DNA of 13,925 nt, taken from NCBI GenBank assembly GCA_031266895.1, contig JAISAD010000051.1, positions 1-13,925 on the forward strand, in the 5' to 3' direction. Origin of the DNA: Bacteroidales bacterium (GTDB taxonomy: Bacteria; Bacteroidota; Bacteroidia; Bacteroidales; WCHB1-69). This document shows, piece by piece, positions 8,153 through 13,925 of this stretch. The translations under genes and the position numbers were made by a program. Under the pieces are notes generated by a model. It saw only the letters and a list, made by a program, of their open reading frames with translations. It ran no database searches and was not told the origin of the DNA. Within the stretch, counting starts at the first letter, position 1. Each line of letters opens with the position of its first letter.

Positions 8153-8800
8153 GTGTTTGACCTGATTGCCGAAAACATCGAAGACTATTGCAAGGTTCAC
8201 ACCTCCGATCCGGATGTGCTCCTGTATCAATTGTGGCGCGAAACACACCTCAAGACCATGAACCCTCGCATGGCCTCCGGCAAACTGCAGGGAATGTTTC
8301 TTACCTTTATTGCTAAAATGATGCAACCGCAAAAAGTACTCGAAATTGGTACCTTCACCGGCTATTCCACACTTAGCTTTGCCGCCGGCATGCCGGCATC
8401 CGGCCACATTGACACCATAGAATCGAATGCGGAACTGGAAGATTTTATCCTGAAATATTTCCAGCACTCCCCTTGCCCTGAAAACATTACACTCCATATC
8501 GGAAATGCCCTCAATATTATTCCCCAGCTGGCTGCTTCCGATTATGACCTCGCCTTTATCGATGCCGATAAAGAGGAGTATGCCGCCTGTTACGAATTGA
8601 TACTGCCCAAGATGCGTAAAGGAGGTATTATACTGGCCGACAACGTACTGTGGAACACAAAAGTAGTGGAAGAGGTGGCGCACAACGATAAGGATACAAA
8701 AGCAATTGTTGCCTTTAACAAAAAAGTGCAGATTGATCCGCGAGTGCGAAACATGCTCCTGCCTTTTCGGGACGGCATGATGCTAATTGAAAAACTGTAA
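8153..8800 (+). CDS. Class I SAM-dependent O-methyltransferase (possibly TrmR-like)
   Basis: The 215-residue protein belongs to the COMT-like O-methyltransferase family (Methyltransf_3). The SAM-binding motif VLEIGTFTGYST is at 62-73, an acidic loop DTIESN at 87-92, FIDADKEEY at 135-143, and ADNVLW at 162-167; Asp137, Asp163 and Asn164 are the usual divalent-metal ligands. The family methylates catechol-type hydroxyls, but B. subtilis TrmR (YrrM) of the same family methylates 5-hydroxyuridine at tRNA position 34. The length here and the trmD gene two bases downstream make a tRNA role plausible but not shown. The start is GTG: the xseB stop is in this same frame nine bases upstream, and no earlier start exists. 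Confidence is high for the family, low for the substrate. Confidence 0.88.
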   Translation: MFDLIAENIEDYCKVHTSDPDVLLYQLWRETHLKTMNPRMASGKLQGMFLTFIAKMMQPQKVLEIGTFTGYSTLSFAAGMPASGHIDTIESNAELEDFILKYFQHSPCPENITLHIGNALNIIPQLAASDYDLAFIDADKEEYAACYELILPKMRKGGIILADNVLWNTKVVEEVAHNDKDTKAIVAFNKKVQIDPRVRNMLLPFRDGMMLIEKL

Positions 8801-8802
8801 CG

Positions 8803-9477
8803 ATGAGAATTGATATCTTGACCCTTTTCCCTGATATGTTTACCGGCGTTTTTGCCCACTCCATCATCCACAGAGCCGTAGAGCGAGGGCTGCTGGAGTT
8901 GCATATCCACAATATTCGCGACTATTCTACAGACAGGCACCACAGGGTCGATGACTATCCGTTTGGCGGAGGCGCCGGCATGGTAATGATGATTGAGCCG
9001 ATTGCCGCCTGCATTGAACAGTTGAAAGGGGAACGCCATTATGATGCCGTACTCTTTATGACTCCCGACGGCAAAACATTCAATCAGCAGAAAGCCAATC
9101 GACTGTCGCTCCATAAAAACATGATGGTTTTATGCGGCCATTATAAGGGAGTGGATGAGCGGGTGCGCGAACTCTTTATAGATGAGGAAATCAGTATTGG
9201 AGACTATGTGCTGTCGGGAGGCGAAATTGCCGCTATGATTATTGTGGATGCCGTAGCCCGCATTATTCCGGGCGTGCTCAATGATGAAACTTCTGCCCTG
9301 ACCGACTCTTTTCAAGACGGGCTGCTTTCGCCGCCTGTCTATACCCGTCCTGCCGACTACCAGGGGCATAAAGTCCCCGATATTTTACTGTCGGGACATG
9401 CGAAAAAAATCGAAGAGTGGAAAACAGAGCAGCAGCTCGCGCGCACTCAAGCCCGCCGGCCGGATTTGCTGGCTTAA
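8803..9477 (+). CDS. trmD: tRNA (guanine-37-N1)-methyltransferase
   Basis: TrmD transfers a methyl group from SAM to N1 of G37 next to the anticodon, which prevents +1 frameshifting. The 224-residue product carries the full set of SPOUT/TrmD signatures. These are MRIDILTLFPDMF at the start, DDYPFGGGAGMVM (50-62), LCGHYKGVDERV (110-121), and the knot region ISIGDYVLSGGE (130-141) with AVARIIPGVL (150-159). The conserved DSF (168-170), PPVYTRP and LLSGHAKKIEEWK follow. The length is normal for the family. The gene begins two bases after the O-methyltransferase stop, so it is co-transcribed from the 7899-7928 promoter. It is separated from rimM, rpsP and rplS, its neighbours in many bacteria. 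Its stop codon overlaps the stop of the opposing ccsBA gene. Confidence 0.97.
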   Translation: MRIDILTLFPDMFTGVFAHSIIHRAVERGLLELHIHNIRDYSTDRHHRVDDYPFGGGAGMVMMIEPIAACIEQLKGERHYDAVLFMTPDGKTFNQQKANRLSLHKNMMVLCGHYKGVDERVRELFIDEEISIGDYVLSGGEIAAMIIVDAVARIIPGVLNDETSALTDSFQDGLLSPPVYTRPADYQGHKVPDILLSGHAKKIEEWKTEQQLARTQARRPDLLA

Positions 9478-11609
9478 TTATAGCTGTGCAAACCGCTAAA
9501 CCACACGTTAACGCCAAAATAAGTAATCAAAACCATGCAAAAGCCGATCAGCATCCAGATATGATAAATCCGGTCTTTTTTAAGAAAGGCAATATCCTGC
9601 CTGCACAAGGCCAATCCGTACACCAGAGTAGTAATAAGCGCCCATACCTCTTTGGGATCCCATCCCCAGCAGCGCCCCCATGTAAGATTTGCCCAAACCG
9701 AACCGGTAATAATGCCCAATACAAGCAACGCCACCGACGGCAGCAATAATGCATGAGAAAGTCTGGTAAGCGGCTGCAAATGTGCCCGCTGTTCCTTCCT
9801 GAAAAGCCTGATACCCCAATAAATGATCGCTATAATGGAGATAAAAGCCAATAGCGAATAGGCAATCATCATCATAGAAACGTGAATAGTGAGCCATGGC
9901 GAATGCAACACCGGCATTAGCGAACTAATTTGCGGATTCAAGGCATTAAGATTAGCTGTTAACAGCCCGAACCCGGCAAGAAGCTGCCCGCCAAAGAGCA
10001 GCAAATTCGATTTCTTGCCAAAGAAAAACGTCAAGCAAAGCACAAGCCAAACCAGAAACAGCAGGGTTTCATATCCGTTTCCGAATGGCAAATGGCCTGA
10101 AATGTAAGTGCGCAATGCTATAAACAGCGTAAGCGCTATCCATATCACAAGCAAACACACGCGCATTGCGAGCGGTACGAACTTTAATTTTCGCTGCACA
10201 TTTTCAGTGCACACAAGATACCCGAAAGTAAGCAGCGCCAAAATAAACAGAATGGGAAAAAGAGCGGTAAAAGGAATGGTATTGAGCAGAATCTCCATAT
10301 TAATTTTAGTTTTGGAAATTACGCCGGCTTCGCACCTTGACTGCTGAAAAAGTGCCATTTTTTCTATTATCTCCCTGGTCTGCACATGCTGCTCCTGCTC
10401 CACGCTCTCATACAAAAGCTGTAAAATATGGGTTATAAAAACGGTATCCTGCGGATTGGCTTCGTCCAAATTCTCAACAGGGGCATACCATCTGTTTTTT
10501 TGAGGAAACACCGTAAGGCTGTTTCCGTTATGCAGCTGAGTAATAATGCCTATCTTTTCCTCCACCTCCATAATGCCCTTATCAGTAGGCAAAAGGCCTA
10601 AAAAAGGTAATTTTGAAACGCCATCCTGTGTAAAAAAACGACCGAATGTACTCCTGCCTTCAATATTCAAACGCTGCCTTATCTCCTTGCTCCGAACTTT
10701 AATCATTGGCTCATGCTGCCATATTTCCGGATAAAAGAGCCAGCCAGCCAGCACCTGTTCGGCGGAAAACTGCTTATAGGCAGTTTTGCCCGTCAACTTG
10801 CGTGTAAAATCTATGGCATAAGTATTCAGGGGAGCAATTCGTCCGCGATAATAGACAGCCAGTTTGCCCAAAGCTTCGCCCTCTTCTCTGGTAACAGTCT
10901 TTTGAGCCGAAAGCAGTTGCGGCAGCAGCAGAAGCAGCAGCACAGGCAACTTGGCAACAGCCCTTCTGCGCAGATTCCAGTAGCGATGAATAAATTTGGC
11001 GATAAATAAAAGCGCTATAAGCAGATAGCCTGTATAAATGATGCATATTCCCGCAAGATTATGGGTAACCGTCAATACAGTTCCATTCAAATCGGTATCG
11101 TAAGAAGTCTGGTAGAAACAGTAGCCCTTATAGGTTATAGGGTGATTTACAGATACTTTTATGGGAATATCCTGATTTCGAGCATGAATAATAAGCGAAC
11201 TTTCATAATTGGCCGGCGTAGTAGTACCCTGATAGTATTGAATTTCAAAATCAGAAAGGGTAATATGGAAAGGAAAATTAAATTGAGACAGGTTTGCTTC
11301 GTCATAAGTTACATGCTTGCGAAGATGTACCGTATCGCTTTTTCCTGATAAAAAAGTAACCAGCCCCCCCGCCAGCACAAGCCCAAAAGCGATAACAAGC
11401 CCCAGCTTAAAAGGCTTTTTCCTATAGTTCCTGCTCCTTATTTCATAAAGCAGGAAAAGCAAAAAGGCAATGCCCCACAATGCCATAAAAGCAATATTGT
11501 GATAAATATTCTGTAAAACCCATTCACTGCCCTTAATGGTTTCTAAAATGGTAGCAAGCGCCATTATCACAATCAGCAATGCGATGGCAATAAATCTAAA
11601 TCCCTTCAT
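9474..11609 (-). CDS. ccsBA: Fused ResB/CcsA-type cytochrome c biogenesis protein (system II)
   Basis: This 711-residue membrane protein would export heme and attach it to CXXCH apocytochromes c outside the inner membrane. The N-terminal part (about 1-235) is ResB/CcsB-like, with membrane segments at about 6-22, 38-56, 68-87 and 186-205, and a periplasmic stretch containing VNHPITYKGYCFYQ. A further hydrophobic segment (220-235) precedes a large outer domain (about 236-440). The C-terminal CcsA part has several membrane segments, the FGNGYETLLF motif (509-518), His569 and His576, and the heme-binding WGRCWGWDPKE motif (644-654). A final conserved-type histidine is His683. It is a single gene, with no nrf or cytochrome gene beside it. 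Its stop overlaps that of trmD, and the promoter at 11643-11674 lies just upstream. Confidence 0.9.
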   Translation of the reverse strand: MKGFRFIAIALLIVIMALATILETIKGSEWVLQNIYHNIAFMALWGIAFLLFLLYEIRSRNYRKKPFKLGLVIAFGLVLAGGLVTFLSGKSDTVHLRKHVTYDEANLSQFNFPFHITLSDFEIQYYQGTTTPANYESSLIIHARNQDIPIKVSVNHPITYKGYCFYQTSYDTDLNGTVLTVTHNLAGICIIYTGYLLIALLFIAKFIHRYWNLRRRAVAKLPVLLLLLLPQLLSAQKTVTREEGEALGKLAVYYRGRIAPLNTYAIDFTRKLTGKTAYKQFSAEQVLAGWLFYPEIWQHEPMIKVRSKEIRQRLNIEGRSTFGRFFTQDGVSKLPFLGLLPTDKGIMEVEEKIGIITQLHNGNSLTVFPQKNRWYAPVENLDEANPQDTVFITHILQLLYESVEQEQHVQTREIIEKMALFQQSRCEAGVISKTKINMEILLNTIPFTALFPILFILALLTFGYLVCTENVQRKLKFVPLAMRVCLLVIWIALTLFIALRTYISGHLPFGNGYETLLFLVWLVLCLTFFFGKKSNLLLFGGQLLAGFGLLTANLNALNPQISSLMPVLHSPWLTIHVSMMMIAYSLLAFISIIAIIYWGIRLFRKEQRAHLQPLTRLSHALLLPSVALLVLGIITGSVWANLTWGRCWGWDPKEVWALITTLVYGLALCRQDIAFLKKDRIYHIWMLIGFCMVLITYFGVNVWFSGLHSYN

Positions 11610-11634
11610 TTGTAATATAATGCGTATCTAAAAA

Positions 11635-11667
11635 TTTGTCGGCAAAAATAATAGAAAATATCTTTGC
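11635..11667 (+). promoter_or_regulatory. Possible plus-strand promoter, antisense to the LRR gene
   Basis: TTTG at 11635-11638 and TATCTTTGC at 11659-11667, 20 bases apart, are a good core promoter on the plus strand. It would transcribe into the 3' end of the minus-strand leucine-rich-repeat gene. It arises from the same inverted repeat that forms the ccsBA promoter. There is no plus-strand gene behind it, so any product would be antisense or non-coding. Confidence 0.35.
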
Positions 11668-11673
11668 CGACAA
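11636..11673. repeat. Perfect 11-bp inverted repeat over the ccsBA promoter
   Basis: TTGTCGGCAAA (11636-11646) and its exact reverse complement TTTGCCGACAA (11663-11673) flank a 16-base A/T-rich spacer. Each arm holds the -33 element of one strand and part of the -7 element of the other. The repeat may be an operator, a consequence of a symmetrical promoter, or, as RNA on the minus strand, a terminator hairpin for the upstream LRR gene (it is followed by ATTTTTAG). Confidence 0.7.
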
Positions 11674-11674
11674 G
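11642..11674 (-). promoter_or_regulatory. Putative ccsBA promoter
   Basis: On the minus strand, CTTG (11674 to 11671), 20 bases and TATTTTTGC (11650 to 11642) fit the Bacteroidota consensus. Transcription would begin near 11636, giving a leader of roughly 27 bases before the ATG at 11609. The promoter lies within the inverted repeat at 11636-11673. Confidence 0.55.
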
Positions 11675-11697
11675 TGAAAATATCTTGCCTCTCTCTT

Positions 11698-12678
11698 TTA
11701 ATTCCTGATGACTATTTTCCCGCGATACTGTTGCCGTTCTGTTGTCATATTATACAGGTACACGCCCGCCGCAAGGCCGCCTACCGAAATCTCCGCCCGA
11801 TTGCCAATTTCCCGACGGATTAGCACCCTGCCCTGCATATCGCAAAGCGTAAAGCCGGCATAAGACACATGCTCCGGCAGTACAATATTTATATAATCTG
11901 TGGCGGGGTTGGGGTAAAGCGTCACACCGTTTTCCAGCGATACATCCTCTATCCCGACACATCCATATACAATATTGGTAAATTCACGCCAACGACTCGC
12001 ATTTTGATAAGCCTCAACCGAACCGCATACATATACGGGAATGGATTTGGGGACGCTATCAAAGGCGCCATAGCTAACTGAAGGTGGTGTCGCTGCCTGT
12101 ACATACATTTCTGTTAAGCCGTCGCAATTGTAAAAAGCAGATTCTCCAATAGTGGTAACCGAATTACCTACAGTTACCGAAGTTAACCCGTGGCAAGCGG
12201 AAAAAGCATAATATCCAATAGTGGTAACCGAATTGCCTGTAGTTACCGAAGTAAAGCCATTGCAAGAGTAAAAAGTATATTCTCCAATAGTGGTAACCGA
12301 ATTGGGAATAATGAGCGAGCCAGTTAAGCCGAAGCAATTGAAAAAAGCCATATCTCCAATAGTCATCACCGAATTGGGAATAGTCAATGCGCCAGTTAAG
12401 TCACTGCAACCGGCAAAAGCCCTGTCTCCAATAGTAGTTACACCCTGCTCTATGATCAGAATTCGGATGCTGTTCTGATATGAATACCAGGGAGGAGATT
12501 CCTCAACATAATCCTCCATAGCGCCCGTGCCGCTAATGGTAAGCGTGTAATTGCCGTCGGGGCCGGTAAGCGTCCAGGTGCAGTCTCCGGTTTGGCCGGA
12601 GGCTACTACCTGAGCCGTTGCTTTGTTTGCAGCACAAAAGCATAAAGCTACTGTTAAAATCAGGAATAGTTTCTTCAT
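11698..12678 (-). CDS. BspA-like leucine-rich-repeat protein with T9SS type A sorting domain
   Basis: The 326-residue protein begins with a signal peptide (1-22, ending ATA-Q). Residues 25-75 form a lead-in with the TLTISGTGAM motif that commonly precedes LRR_5 repeats. About five LRR_5/BspA-type units of 23-25 residues follow (80-190), each built as NSVTTIG-xxAFxxCxGLTxxx. A short MYVQAATPPSV segment and a VYVCGSVEAYQNA segment then end the repeat cap. The C-terminus (about 246-326), with LYPNPATDYINI, GRVL and LAAGVYLYN, is a Por secretion tail (T9SS type A). It is probably secreted or anchored on the cell surface; relatives of BspA can bind host or matrix proteins, but most LRR_5 proteins have no proven ligand. 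With only five repeats it is small for the group. Confidence 0.9.
   Translation of the reverse strand: MKKLFLILTVALCFCAANKATAQVVASGQTGDCTWTLTGPDGNYTLTISGTGAMEDYVEESPPWYSYQNSIRILIIEQGVTTIGDRAFAGCSDLTGALTIPNSVMTIGDMAFFNCFGLTGSLIIPNSVTTIGEYTFYSCNGFTSVTTGNSVTTIGYYAFSACHGLTSVTVGNSVTTIGESAFYNCDGLTEMYVQAATPPSVSYGAFDSVPKSIPVYVCGSVEAYQNASRWREFTNIVYGCVGIEDVSLENGVTLYPNPATDYINIVLPEHVSYAGFTLCDMQGRVLIRREIGNRAEISVGGLAAGVYLYNMTTERQQYRGKIVIRN
12109..12441 (-). repeat. LRR_5 tandem repeats encoded at about 69-75-bp spacing
   Basis: The leucine-rich units are also repeated as DNA. The 20-base string CCAATAGTGGTAACCGAATT (plus-strand sense) occurs exactly at 12146, 12215 and 12284, a spacing of 69 bases or 23 codons. 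The two units nearest the N-terminus are more diverged and slightly longer. Such near-identity suggests recent duplication or ongoing homogenisation. Confidence 0.85.
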
Positions 12679-12877
12679 CTCTACATTATTTTTGTTTATT
12701 AAAAAAAGTTTGTGTTGTATTCAGTTAATAATTACGGTTTCCTCATGCCCCCCTGCGAGAGGAATGGGTTTTATAAAATACGATTTACTAATTATAATGA
12801 TTGTGTGCAGAAGGGCGTTTTAAGGAGTTTCACTTTTTCTAATTTTAATTTATATTCTATAACTTGTAAAAACGGGT

Positions 12878-12912
12878 GCAAAAATACATGAAAATTTTCA
12901 ATCTGCACACAA
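12878..12912 (-). promoter_or_regulatory. Possible distal promoter of the LRR gene
   Basis: On the minus strand TATTTTTGC (12886 to 12878) is an exact -7 match. A TTG (12912 to 12910) lies 23 bases upstream, at the long end of the usual spacing. If used, it gives a leader of about 190 bases before the ATG at 12678. No better TAnnTTTG was found closer to the gene. Confidence 0.35.
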
Positions 12913-13006
12913 CTGTAATTTTATGCTCCGCACAAATTTCCTCGTCGCTACGCCCGGTTCGGTATAGATTTTGCCGCAATGCAATTCCCCTGCAGCTGCG
13001 TCGGGT

Positions 13007-13088
13007 TGCACGTAAATTTCCATCACTATGGAAATTTATTTGCATCGCTATGAAAAAATATTTGCATCACTATGAAAATTTACGTGCA
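13007..13088. repeat. Nested inverted repeats around the 22-bp units
   Basis: Outer arms TGCACGTAAATTTC (13007-13020) and GAAAATTTACGTGCA (13074-13088) are reverse complements apart from one extra base. Inside them, TAAATTTCCAT (13013-13023) and ATGGAAATTTA (13028-13038) form a perfect 11-bp stem with the 4-base loop CACT. The two folds share the left arm and are therefore mutually exclusive. Confidence 0.75.
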
Positions 13089-13108
13089 TCACTACTACAA
13101 AAATAATT
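13021..13108. repeat. Four 22-bp tandem repeat units
   Basis: Units start at 13021, 13043, 13065 and 13087. Each begins CATCACTATG or a close variant (CATCGCTATG in unit 2, CATCACTACT in unit 4), followed by an A/T-rich segment; the first three end in TTTG or CGTG. The first three agree at most positions, and the fourth is degraded after CATCACTA. Twenty-two is not a multiple of three and there are no spacers between units, so it is neither a protein repeat nor a CRISPR array. Confidence 0.8.
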
Positions 13109-13419
13109 CATAGAAATTTAGTGCTTTGGCAGGCCAACTATCCATTACATCATGCCACTGTTTTTGTGTTACTTCATAATTTTGAAACCGACTGCCGGTA
13201 CGCCTTTATGCCCCTTTTTCTTCCATTTCCTACAAAATTTAGAAAGTAAAAAACGCCTTTCCATTCGTTTTTTGTGCTATTATAGCATTATAAATAACTC
13301 ATTTTCACCAGCATACAAAAAAATAAAAAAAATAATGGTTTGTATCGATTTTTTTTGCATAATTGAACTTCCGTTTTGGAACGGCATAAAAAATATTACT
13401 AATTTAAAATTTAACCAAG

Positions 13420-13659
13420 ATGAAAAAATTTAGACTGACTCAAATTCTGATGTTGCTGCTCTGCGGGGTTATGGAATTGGCCTTGAGTTGCGGAAAGGAT
13501 TGTAAAAAGGGCGCCCCCGGTTATCCGGCTACTGAAAAAAACTGCAATGTGCAAGCCCTCAGCCGCTCAGTGTCAGTTAGCGCCCCTCAGTTCGGTACCG
13601 AACCCAAAATACATAATACTATAAACTCAATAAATACCCTTAAAATTAAAACGCTATGA
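13420..13659 (+). CDS. Small putative lipoprotein
   Basis: The 79-residue product starts MKKF followed by a hydrophobic segment and LALSC, so Cys24 could be lipidated; the lipobox is imperfect because the -3 residue is Ala rather than Leu. The mature part contains two more cysteines (CGKDC and NCN) and no recognised domain. The last 16 or so residues (IHNTINSINTLKIKTL) are encoded by A/T-rich DNA that looks like the leader of the next gene, so the gene may be a shortened remnant. Its TGA stop overlaps the ATG of the downstream lipoprotein gene as ATGA, which suggests translational coupling and supports it being translated. The A-rich sequence before the start is typical of this phylum. Function unknown. 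Confidence 0.55.
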   Translation: MKKFRLTQILMLLLCGVMELALSCGKDCKKGAPGYPATEKNCNVQALSRSVSVSAPQFGTEPKIHNTINSINTLKIKTL

Positions 13660-13925
13660 AACGTCTGATTTTTATGTTAATGGCAGCCTGCGCGCTGCTG
13701 GCCTCCTCGTGCGAGAAGCCCGAGGAGCTTATCCTGCAGGAGAAGCCGCAACGGTCGGGCGATGACACCACCACTACCGTAACGCCCGACCCGCCGCCCA
13801 ATCCCCACGACTCCATTCTGCCTCCGCATATTGAGAAGTGGATTTGGATACGCTACCAGACAAACTACTGCGTGCCGCACCGGCAGGAGTTTCCCCCTCC
13901 GGAAAACTGGTTTGGCCCCGATGCC
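13656..13925 (+). CDS. Lipoprotein, 3' end outside the window
   Basis: The first 90 codons are visible with no stop. Residues 1-18 are a lipoprotein signal peptide (MKRLIFMLMAACALLASS) ending at Cys19. The following EKPEE is acidic, as in the surface-export signals described for some Bacteroidota lipoproteins. A Thr/Pro-rich linker (about 35-55, DDTTTTVTPDPPPNP) follows, then the start of a folded region with EKWIWIRYQTNYCVPHRQE and ENWFG. No known family was recognised. The ATG overlaps the stop of the small lipoprotein gene (ATGA), so the two are probably one transcript. The G/C-rich codon use is more like the T9SS cargo gene at the left than the A/T-rich leader just before it. Confidence 0.8.
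   Translation, partial: MKRLIFMLMAACALLASSCEKPEELILQEKPQRSGDDTTTTVTPDPPPNPHDSILPPHIEKWIWIRYQTNYCVPHRQEFPPPENWFGPDA

Larger units (their letters stand above)
12679..13419. other. 741-base non-coding interval between divergent genes
   Basis: This A/T-rich stretch separates the minus-strand LRR gene from the plus-strand lipoprotein pair. It holds a possible LRR-gene promoter (12878-12912), a more G/C-rich patch at about 12940-13006, and the 22-bp repeat cluster (13007-13108). It also holds a TAATTTTG at 13177-13184 without a matching -33, a small TGCTA-TTA-TAGCA hairpin near 13276-13288, and a CCGTT-TTGG-AACGG hairpin (13371-13384) in front of the lipoprotein gene. Short open frames over 12857-13106 on both strands look accidental. 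No tRNA, IS end or attachment site was recognised. Confidence 0.6.

Noticed and set aside
12857..13106. Short frames of 62 residues (minus) and 76 residues (plus) over the repeat region
   Set aside because: They overlap each other and a 22-bp repeat that shifts frame every unit; no signal, domain or start context.
13021..13108. CRISPR array
   Set aside because: Repeat units are directly adjacent with no unique spacers and there are no cas genes.
13177..13184. TAATTTTG as promoter of the small lipoprotein gene
   Set aside because: No TTTG at a suitable distance (nearest are 10 and 48 bases away), and the leader would be over 230 bases.

Overview
The window looks like chromosomal DNA of a Bacteroidota bacterium, probably Bacteroidales and probably uncultured. 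Four things point there. There are two secreted proteins with type IX secretion (T9SS) C-terminal domains, one type B (gliding-motility-associated/CHU_C-like) and one type A. There is a DUF3078 beta-barrel protein. There are repeated Bacteroidota-type core promoters (TTTG or TTG, about 17-23 bases, then TAnnTTTG). Starts lie in A/T-rich leaders without Shine-Dalgarno sequences. No rRNA, tRNA, transposase, integrase or CRISPR array was recognised.

Layout. Positions 1-178 hold back-to-back promoters, one leaving the left edge and one reading into a 924-residue LamG/repeat/T9SS type B surface protein (179-2953). A plus-strand block follows: topA (3091-5586), an arginase/formimidoylglutamase-fold protein three bases behind it (5590-6765), and a DUF3078 outer-membrane protein (6851-7876). 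A new promoter at about 7899-7928 drives a packed operon: xseB, a class I O-methyltransferase, and trmD (7946-9477). TrmD methylates G37 of tRNA, and the O-methyltransferase resembles the family that contains TrmR, so the last two may both act on tRNA.

The minus strand then carries a fused ResB/CcsA-type cytochrome c biogenesis protein (9474-11609), whose stop codon interlocks with that of trmD. Upstream of it is a BspA-like leucine-rich-repeat protein with a T9SS type A tail (11698-12678). Between these two lies a perfect 11-bp inverted repeat that places a good core promoter on both strands. A 741-base non-coding stretch (12679-13419) contains four 22-bp tandem units and nested inverted repeats. 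The window ends with a small putative lipoprotein gene (13420-13659), joined by an ATGA overlap to a second lipoprotein gene cut off by the right edge.

No complete new defence or mobile system is visible. The items most worth a second look are the arginase-fold protein that has lost half of its metal ligands, the palindromic bidirectional promoter, and the 22-bp repeat cluster.
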